Positions 57,401 to 64,000 of a stretch of 64,000 nt of DNA are shown here, piece after piece. Source of the stretch: Oryzias latipes (lineage: Eukaryota > Chordata > Actinopteri > Beloniformes > Adrianichthyidae); NCBI RefSeq assembly GCF_002234675.1, contig NC_019864.2, positions 10,626,129 to 10,690,128 of the forward strand, written 5' to 3'. The notes beneath the pieces were generated by a model. That model ran no database searches. It had not been told where the DNA came from and was given only the letters and a program-made list of their open reading frames with translations. The position numbers and the translations under genes are program-made. The first letter of the stretch is position 1, and each line of letters starts with the position of its first letter.

Positions 57401-60400
57401 ACACGCCAAACATTAGCAGTACCATACATGACGCGAACCTCCACGGACTGAGTACCAGCACTATCACCTTCTGTAGAAAAAAAAATTGCCCATAATTTTA
57501 CGTTAACAATAATCGCTGACTAATCAAAAAAATAATCGACTAATGAGATAATCGTTAGTGACAGCTCTAATAACAATAGTGAAAGAAAAGTTAAAACTCT
57601 AAGTTTCTAGATAGAGGCAGAATGGGAGGCTGCAAAATCAAAAACTGTTTTTCTGAATTCGTGACAGAAAGAAACTGCCACCTAAACTGGCATTTCAGCT
57701 CTGCTGATGACTCTAGTTCTGATTATGGGGTTGAAATGTTCTGCACACATCCATGTGGCCAGTGTTCGGCCGCATAATAGAACACCGTCTCTCTCCTTTT
57801 CGTTCCCATCCAGAGATTAAAATAAAACCAAGAACTAACACAAAAATGAGTCTATCCGTTTTTTATGGCCTGTTCTTTGAGGCTCTGAACTCTAAAGTCA
57901 CATTCACACCGTCCTGGGCAATGTGTGTTCAAGTAACCACTTTCAATGAAGTCTATGTAAACGTGTGTATATGCGCTTTTCGGGGCTTCTAAACTTGCAT
58001 TCACACGAAGCTACGTAAGTTTCTACGGCCGTTTTTATGCTCCACGTACCAAACGCATGGCCGTTTAACGTCTGCTGCAAGTTAAACCAGTTTGAACTTT
58101 GACCTTTTAGGAACATGGTTTGGTAAGGACGTATGGAGGGCATTCCTATTAATTCATGGAAGTGTCAACCCATTTGGAAATTGCTCATGGAAGAGAAGTT
58201 AATCATTTTGGTTTGTTCCCAGACTTTCAAAAGAGCTGTGAAAGAAAAAGCCTGGAGCAAGATTTGCACCGCTTTGACATTTCACGCAAAGCCTTTTCTA
58301 ACTGTAGGTCCATTTGCTAGTAAACAGTAGATAAAGAAGAAGAAGAAGCTTCTCCCTGCTTGTCCAGAGTGAATACCATGTTCTTGGATGCGGGCCTGCT
58401 GGTGCTTCACACAGAGGATGGGACGGACATGACCTACTGACCTCTTAGTGTTGTACGCTGTGTCACGAGGAGTCTCCTCCAACAGCGTGATGTAGACCAG
58501 AGCGCAGGTCAGGATGAAGAGCACCGTTAGAGTGTGAGCCCGCCTGTGAGAGGGAAGACGACAATAGTTGGAGCCTATTTTAATAAATGTCAATTCAAAA
58601 AATCCAATTTTCAGTGAATCAAAGATTGTTAACTATCTTAGCCTCAACTGGTAATAAAAAAATCCTTATCTTTGTTTCGGTTTGTGTCAGGAAACTACTG
58701 TAGGGTCTAAAAATAGATGCAGATAGAGTGCATCGACCTTAATATGTAAACATTATGCAAACACGTCTAAAAAAAAAAAGGCTCTTGCATCAACTCTCTG
58801 ATGGATCTTCCATCTGCTCTGATACGTTCTCGTGATTTGGAACGGAACATAGGTGACTTTGAAGGCCACGGCTTTGGCTGCTGGCTAGCAAATGATCTGA
58901 AGGGACCAGAAAACATGAACACCTATGACATTTATATCAGCTGTTCATGGTTAAAGGTTTTTCTTTGACCCTCTGTGGGTCAATTCTGTGTGGATTATAT
59001 TCTCAATCATAGTTCCAAGGTCCAATGACATGTACGGCCTTTGCAAAGTAAATATAGCTTTTCATCTGGCAGGATTAAAAATGAATATGCTGTGGTTCTG
59101 GAAAAAAAAAAAAACTTAAAAAGGAAATCCCACCAAATCATTGGATGATCACATATTTCATGTTAGTGGTGACATCACAGTGAAAAGATTGAGCATGTAC
59201 CTTTTTTGGTTCATGTGTTCTCAAGATTGTGGCCCAAGTAACTGGAACTAAATCAAATGAATTTAGAGTCTTTCTGCATGATTAAACCCTGAAAAAGCCT
59301 GGAAAGCAACGTAAAGCAGAAAAATCCAGAGACCAAGGAGGTAAAAGAACTTGTTCAGTGTTAACAAGGACAATGGTTGGTGAGACCTGGGATGTACCAG
59401 GTGAGTTGTAACCTTTCCTGTTACGACTAGGGATGCCACAAATCTTAATTTAAAACACCATGGAACCAAATCGTGGAGAAAGTGATTTGTTGCATCTAGG
59501 CTTGCATGATAAATCGAAAATGTATCGACATTGCAATATCAGCTTGTGCAATATCACAAATAAATGGTGCCAACTGTGATAGAAGGTTACCTTAAATGTT
59601 TACACACATACATAGGCCAAGAAACCATTGCCAAACAAGTTCTTAGCTGTCTCCGATTGAGATAACACAATTTTTATTGACTTAAAAAAAAATAAAGAAC
59701 AATAATCCTAACACACTAAAAGGTTCCTTGAGCACAAGAGTAGATAATATGAACGTGTTGCTATTTGTCAAATGTTTCTAACTAATTAAAGGGTTGTTTT
59801 CAGCTTGTTAAGCAGGAACCAGTTCAGTTGCAGTTAAAAACTTGTTTAGGATAATAACAGGTTTTAGATTTACCATTATTTAGCAAAGTTTCACTTTGTT
59901 TCTGTTGTTTTCACAACTTTAAAAGAGCAGAGGAGGCACTGTGGTTCAAGCACAGACCACAATCTGTTGCTTTGACTTTTCCAAAACTTGGAAGCTGCAG
60001 TGTTTAAGGAGTTCGGATCGTATCGTCAGCCTTTCTTCAAACCATTTAGCTCAGTGTTCCAATCCCGACAGCATGCAGGGTGTCAGCCTTTTCTCCCTGG
60101 TCCACATTTTCATCCAACCGGTTTTAACAGTTCATAGTATACGCCAGGGAGAGCCTCCCTTCACTCCTGCCTAACAACCGCACAACAAACCACAGATGAA
60201 TAGATGCGGCTGATAGAGAATCTGTTTCCAGTCTAAACAGTTTCATTCTGAGAAGTAAATAGTCAACAACTTACGAATCATTTACTGAAGGTAGTTACAG
60301 TAGTTTAGTTCATTTATTATAAAAACTACAATAGATAAATGTATACACTCGATGATAACTATAGTCAGTCTCTATTTGACAAAACTGAAGAACAATACAC

Positions 60401-63400
60401 AGAGTTAGGTAGAAGCTGTAACTTATTTAAGCCTACTCCCTTATACTAGGCCTGCACAATAAATCACAAATTTATCGTTATCGCGATATCAAGCTGTGCA
60501 ATACGATCATCGCAAAAGTTGGCAAAAGTATTTAACTAATCAAATAAATGCCTTTATGCCTTTGTCCAAGTGGATGGACTCCATCATTGACATTCTGATA
60601 GAACCCTTTTATGTTAGATGTTTGCCTCCTATGTAGACGAGGGTCATTTGAATTCTAATTTAAGTTTATGAGTCTTATTTAAATAAAACTGCTGTGTTGA
60701 CATGGAAATGTTGTTATTGGTTGTTATGCTATTTTTCATGTATCACAAGTTATATCATCGTTGCAATATTGACCAGTAATATCGCAAATCGCAAGTTTTC
60801 CTTATATCGTGCAGCCCTACCTTATACCAATTCAACTTTGACTACAAAAATAAAAACAAACACAACAACAACAAAAACCTAAATAAACCTAAATATATTG
60901 GAAAATATCACTTACTTCCGCAGAAAAACAAAAAATCCGGCCTATTTAAACCTGATCGGCTCTACTCTGCATCCTCCTTGTTCACACACCAAACCACTAC
61001 CATGTCCTTAGCTTTCTTCCTTCACTACATCCATGAACCTCCGCTTTGCTTTACCTCAAGGTCACTTTTAATCATTGTTCCTCCTCTGAAAGCCATCTTA
61101 TGACCATCTCAATCTGCTTCCCAGCATTTATCTCCGAAACATTCCTTATCCTATCCATCCTCAAAGAAAACCTCATCATCTTCAGCTCATACCTCCTGCT
61201 CATCTAAGACCAGCTCTCACCACAGTCTTCCTCACCTTTTCTTTCCTTTTCGCTGACACTTCCTTGTCACACATCACACCAGGAACCTTCCTCCACCTGC
61301 TCCAACCTGTTCACGTACACGGCTCTTCATCTCCCTTCCACACTCTCCATCCATCTGGACTGTTGACCCCAAGTCCTCCACATTCTTCACCTCCTGCTCC
61401 AACCTGCCCTTTCTTTTCCAGAGCAAACCTCCACCTCTCTAGATGTCCCTCCACCTACTCCTTGCTTTCACTAAACCACAAGGTCTCATCTGTCAATCCA
61501 TCATCACAGTAAAATGGCGTACACTTATACAAAACAGTACAAAAAAAAATCCACATACAGTACAGACCAAAGGTTTGGACAAATCAAAAACATGTTATCT
61601 CTAGAAAATAAACTAAGCCGTCAGAAAGACTTTGTGTTGAGTTTGATGCACAGTATTTTAACAAAGATGCAGCTTGAACTAGTTCTATATCGTCGCATTT
61701 TTATCTACAAAAAGCTAAGGAATGACAGGTATTAAAGGAGATTTTTACCTCTTCTGAATATAAAATGTTTATGGTGTAATAATGTGACCCTTTATTTACA
61801 AAAATCTAACCTGAATAGAAGCTTAAAAGGTGTTTCACTCACTAGGCCACTAAATCCTGAGTTTATACACAGGTCACACACAACTCATGAACATGCACTT
61901 AAAGACCCAGTCCGATCATTTTTTAATGTATTATAAAAGCTTTCCCAGTGCCCTTTTATTTAGAATTATACCGTTTATTTTTGCAAAAATCAAAAAACCT
62001 GTGTTGTTTTCTAGAACATAGTTTCTGCAGGGCGGCAGGAGTTCATTAGAAATTTGCCTCTGAATTGTGGGCGGTGTAGATACCATAACCGTTCGGCCTG
62101 GAACTTCCGTTCCTCAGACCAATGCTGACGTCACATTAGGTGATTGGCTGTACGTTGGTCCGATGACGTATCAGATAATGATTGGTCTGGACAAATTACG
62201 ATACTACCATAGAAGAAGATTTTATGAATCTGTTGTAAACAAACTCGGACATAGAGCGAGATTGTCTTCTAAACGTGCTTTTATTATTGTTATCATTATT
62301 ATTGAATGCATGTTCGCTTATAGTTTTTTGTAATCCGTGCACCCAGTGCTTTATTATTGGCAGAACGGTCCAGGAAGAACAACATTAAGCCGTACTAACA
62401 ACATTTTCAGGCACGGCTGAACTTAAACTGGAATAACAATCGGATTGTGGCAACATGTCTTTACAAAAATTACAAAGAATATTGTCAGACACAATTTATG
62501 AGGGAAAATAATTTAAGGTTACAAAAGGGAACGTGAAATGAAAATTTGCCTGAGCAGATCTCGATGCTACGTAGTTTGTCCAAGTGGGGTTACCGTAGTG
62601 TGACCCCGAACAGAAGTTCCAGGCCGAACGGTTATGGTACCTACAGCGGGACTGATAATGTGGAGTAAGCCCTACCAAACTTCCCGTCCCTCATCGGTTT
62701 ACACGTTTCCCACTAGCTTACAGCCCCTCACACCCTCACACCCCCAACCTAATGTTAGCGGTGAAACAAAAATTGCGAGCAATATCAGGGCTATTGTTTT
62801 GATCGAGATGCCAGCTTGGAAGACGTACATGATTCCATTTGTCAACAAAGGAAGACATCGGAATGGAGAGGAGCAAGGAGTTTGTGGCCCGCCGATTTTA
62901 TTTTCTGCATAAAAAACATGATCTTTTTCCAAACTGCATTTTTGCGTCTGCTTTGGATTCACACAAATTTGAATGTAAATAAATTGGACATGCAATTTTA
63001 AGTTGAATTTTCTATATAAATCTTTAGAAAGATGCCACAAGAACATGTTACGAAGACCAAAAAAAAAATACAATACTTTTAAGAGTGGGCGTTTAAGCTC
63101 AGACAATACTGGAGCAACGGGTCGATGAGTCAAGACAGCTTTAAAACAAAGGCATGTGTAGGAGAATGTTACTTTTCTGGATCAGCTGCCTGTGTTCCCA
63201 TGAAGACGCACATGTTCACCAACACACATTTCAAATGTGTTTCTGCCACCAATTTATCATGGGAGACTTGTGGTGTATCAATAAAAAAATAGATCCAAGT
63301 TTGGAATTTTGCTACAAGACTTCCCCATTTGGAAACTAAATGGATCAGTCTTGATCGAATCAGCCTGACACTCATTCCCACCTCGGGATTTCTAAGAACT

Positions 63401-63741
63401 GTGTCATAACGTTTGGTTTGTTTACGGGGTCATTGTGGTCTGCCTTTCAGATAACCTTGACAGTTACAACACAGCGCGCTGACAGACAGCAGTTCATCAC
63501 CAAACACTGACCAGAAGAAGGTGTTGGTCCCGTCGTCGTACACCTCGCACTCCGCGTGCCTCCGGTGCAGCAGGCTCTCCTTGGACGTCTGCCTCATCAC
63601 CTTGGCTTTGCAGCACGGGCTCGGATCCGGACAGCCGACCTCCAGGGAGCCGTTGTCGTCCTGCTTGACAGCGGGGGCGGAGGAACTCTTGCCGCCGACG
63701 CCACTCTTCTTCGTCTCGGGCTTGGTCATGGCTGTGCCCAT
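45483..63741 (-). CDS. ptdss2: Phosphatidylserine synthase 2
   Basis: Twelve coding exons on the minus strand: 63512-63741, 58442-58543, 55303-55385, 53943-54010, 52805-52939, 52184-52234, 51896-52009, 51044-51162, 50823-50937, 49017-49162, 48689-48874, 45483-45636. All phases join, giving 500 residues (human PTDSS2 487). Conserved blocks in order: [176 protein letters not shown]. These hold the histidine- and acid-rich core of the base-exchange family. A multi-pass ER enzyme that swaps the ethanolamine of phosphatidylethanolamine for serine. [10 protein letters not shown] and the N-terminal EVYDDGTN favour PTDSS2 over PTDSS1. Confidence 0.97.
45890..46245 (-). mobile_element. R1-family repeat, copy C (reverse fragment, uninterrupted)
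   Basis: Contains TTGTTCTTGTGGCAATTTTC, GGAGCAGATGAAAGATG, TTGTGACGTAGAAAATACGC and TGGGCGGGGCC. It matches both sides of the Tc1 insertion at 32987 and so shows the empty site. In the last ptdss2 intron. Confidence 0.65.
46718..47182 (-). mobile_element. hAT-like MITE (CTGCACGATA family), copy 1
   Basis: Ends TAGGGCTCACGATATGAGG and the complement of TTATTGTGCAGGCCTA. The interior shares ATTAGACGCCAAATGAGCCT and GTCTACATAGGAGG with the copies at 50346 and 60447. Confidence 0.65.
47546..48056. mobile_element. MITE-like element with TAGGRATGGGC ends
   Basis: Left end TAGGGATGGGCTGATTTA. The right end, complemented, reads TAGGAATGGGCGATATATCT, and both sides also share CGGTCAATACC/CGGTATCAACC-like words. 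No coding frame. hAT-type by end sequence. Confidence 0.55.
49298..50177. mobile_element. Non-autonomous DNA element with long inverted ends and repeated AAAATGAAAAAGCATT words
   Basis: The left end TGGAAGTGATTGTGTAGC matches the complement of the right end GCTACAGAATCGCTTCCA, and the similarity runs on through CATAATTAAAAA and beyond. The outer 200-250 bases on each side carry many copies, in both orientations, of GAAAATGAAAAAGCATTTC. Length 880 bp, no transposase. Between ptdss2 exons 9 and 10 (49163-50822). Confidence 0.75.
50346..50590 (+). mobile_element. hAT-like MITE (CTGCACGATA family), copy 2, shortened
   Basis: Starts TAGGCCTGCAAATTAAATAA and ends GAGTTTTCCTCATATC then CAGCACTA. 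The interior GATCCTCGTCTCCTATGTAG matches the 60447 copy. Confidence 0.65.
51310..51415 (-). mobile_element. R1-family terminal fragment
   Basis: The complement reads TTAAAGATCCACTCCAATGA, the same end as R1 copy B (TTTAAAGATGCACTCTGATG). Between ptdss2 exons 7 and 8. Confidence 0.5.
57990..58330 (+). mobile_element. MADF-domain remnant, copy 2
   Basis: Related to 3350-3660: TTTGAACTTTGACC, GGAAGTGTCAACCCATTTGG. The frame at 58133-58330 contains [15 protein letters not shown] and [14 protein letters not shown], a MADF-like pattern with part of the middle deleted. It ends about 110 bases before ptdss2 exon 2, so it lies in intron 1 sense-opposite to that gene's frame context. Confidence 0.55.
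60447..60819 (+). mobile_element. hAT-like MITE (CTGCACGATA family), copy 3, with target duplication
   Basis: Ends TAGGCCTGCACAATAAATC and the complement of TTATATCGTGCAGCCCTA. Both flanks carry CCTTATAC (60439-60446 and 60820-60827), a perfect 8-bp target duplication, as hAT transposition makes. In ptdss2 intron 1. Confidence 0.88.
60985..61512 (-). mobile_element. RTE/Rex3-type LINE remnant
   Basis: On the plus strand the order CATCCATGAACCTCCGCTTT, CCTTATCCTATCCATCCTCA, CACATCACACCAGGAACCTT, CTGGACTGTTGACCCCAAGT and CCACCTCTCTAGATG is the reverse complement of the fish RTE/Rex3 reverse-transcriptase region. Frames are broken. Confidence 0.7.
61897..63110 (+). mobile_element. R1-family repeat, copy D, interrupted
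   Basis: Starts TTAAAGACCCAGTCCGATCA. Its outer parts match copy A in order (ACATAGTTTC, GTGGGCGG, CTAGCTTACAGCCCCTCACA, GCCACAAGAACATGTTA, GTGGGCGTTTAAG). The 571-bp element at 62075-62645 is inserted in GGGCGG|GACT. In ptdss2 intron 1. Confidence 0.7.
62075..62645. mobile_element. 571-bp element with 38-bp terminal inverted repeats and GCGG duplication
   Basis: Ends TGTAGATACCATAACCG and the complement TGTAGGTACCATAACCG, matching over 38 bases with two differences. Flanked by GCGG on both sides (62071-62074, 62646-62649). R1 copy A carries the unduplicated GGGCGGGACT. No transposase frame. I do not recognise the superfamily. Confidence 0.8.
63512..63741 (-). other. ptdss2: First coding exon of ptdss2
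   Basis: Starts [13 protein letters not shown] and ends NTFFW, with a phase-2 donor TTCTG|GTCAGT. The N-terminal tail before EVYDDG is variable in the family. Upstream (63742-63860) is GC-rich with GGGAGGGGCTG and CCCCCACCCCCTC, which look like Sp/KLF sites, plus an ATATTTAAA close to the start. Confidence 0.85.
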
Positions 63742-64000
63742 GGACAGCCCGCGAGCGCTTTAAATATGACCCAGTACGGCTGGGCTTATCCGAAGGGCTC
63801 CACTCCCGTCCTCTGTCATCTGCGTCAGCCCCTCCCAAGCATCCTTAGAGGGGGTGGGGGCGAAGGAAAGCAACGTTACTAGAGCATAACAGCTAAGGAG
63901 GGGGGACCTGAAAAGTCACGTCCTACATTTTCTGTTAGTGGCTGACCAGCTCACTGCTAAGACAGGCGGATGACGACCTAACACTTACATGTTTTATACG
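63742..64000 (-). promoter_or_regulatory. ptdss2 5' UTR / promoter region
   Basis: GC-rich, CpG-containing stretch directly upstream of the start codon, with G/C-rich boxes described under the first exon. Transcription start not determinable. Confidence 0.4.

Overview
The window is nuclear DNA from a ray-finned (teleost) fish. Coding exons are short, their GT-AG introns are short, and the introns and gaps are full of fish-type DNA transposons (Tc1, hAT and small TIR elements), tRNA-derived SINEs and fragments of non-LTR retrotransposons. No bacterial, organellar or viral features were seen. The species cannot be fixed from the sequence alone.

Five protein-coding genes can be read exon by exon. 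From left to right they are: (1) a compact, divergent FOXP2-type forkhead gene on the minus strand (coding 348-11151); (2) ppp1r3a, the muscle glycogen-targeting subunit of protein phosphatase 1, on the plus strand (15117-20901); (3) samtor/bmt2, the S-adenosylmethionine sensor of mTORC1, on the plus strand (28993-36101); (4) tmem168, a multi-pass membrane protein, on the plus strand (39965-42276); (5) ptdss2, phosphatidylserine synthase 2, on the minus strand (45483-63741). Genes 1-4 have the same order and relative orientation as FOXP2, PPP1R3A, BMT2 and TMEM168 on human 7q31. GPR85, which lies between PPP1R3A and BMT2 in human, is absent. ptdss2 (human 11p15.5) follows directly. This fits one of the two copies left by the teleost genome duplication.

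The most notable gene is the FOXP one. It keeps zinc finger, leucine zipper and forkhead, with intron phases that join throughout, but it fits in 11 kb, has only six consecutive glutamines, lacks the PLNL CtBP motif, and has rapidly changing N- and C-terminal parts. I read it as a fast-evolving second foxp2 copy.

Between the genes there are nested transposons: a hAT-like element inside an older repeat and itself carrying a piggyBac-like MITE (20930-22390); a Tc1 element inside another copy of the older repeat, with an empty site preserved elsewhere in the window; and a 571-bp element with 38-bp terminal inverted repeats inside a third copy. Several microsatellites, a LINE with a fold-back 5' end, and two MADF-domain remnants are also present. 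Exon boundaries were placed by reading frame, splice signals and remembered family sequences; no alignment was run.
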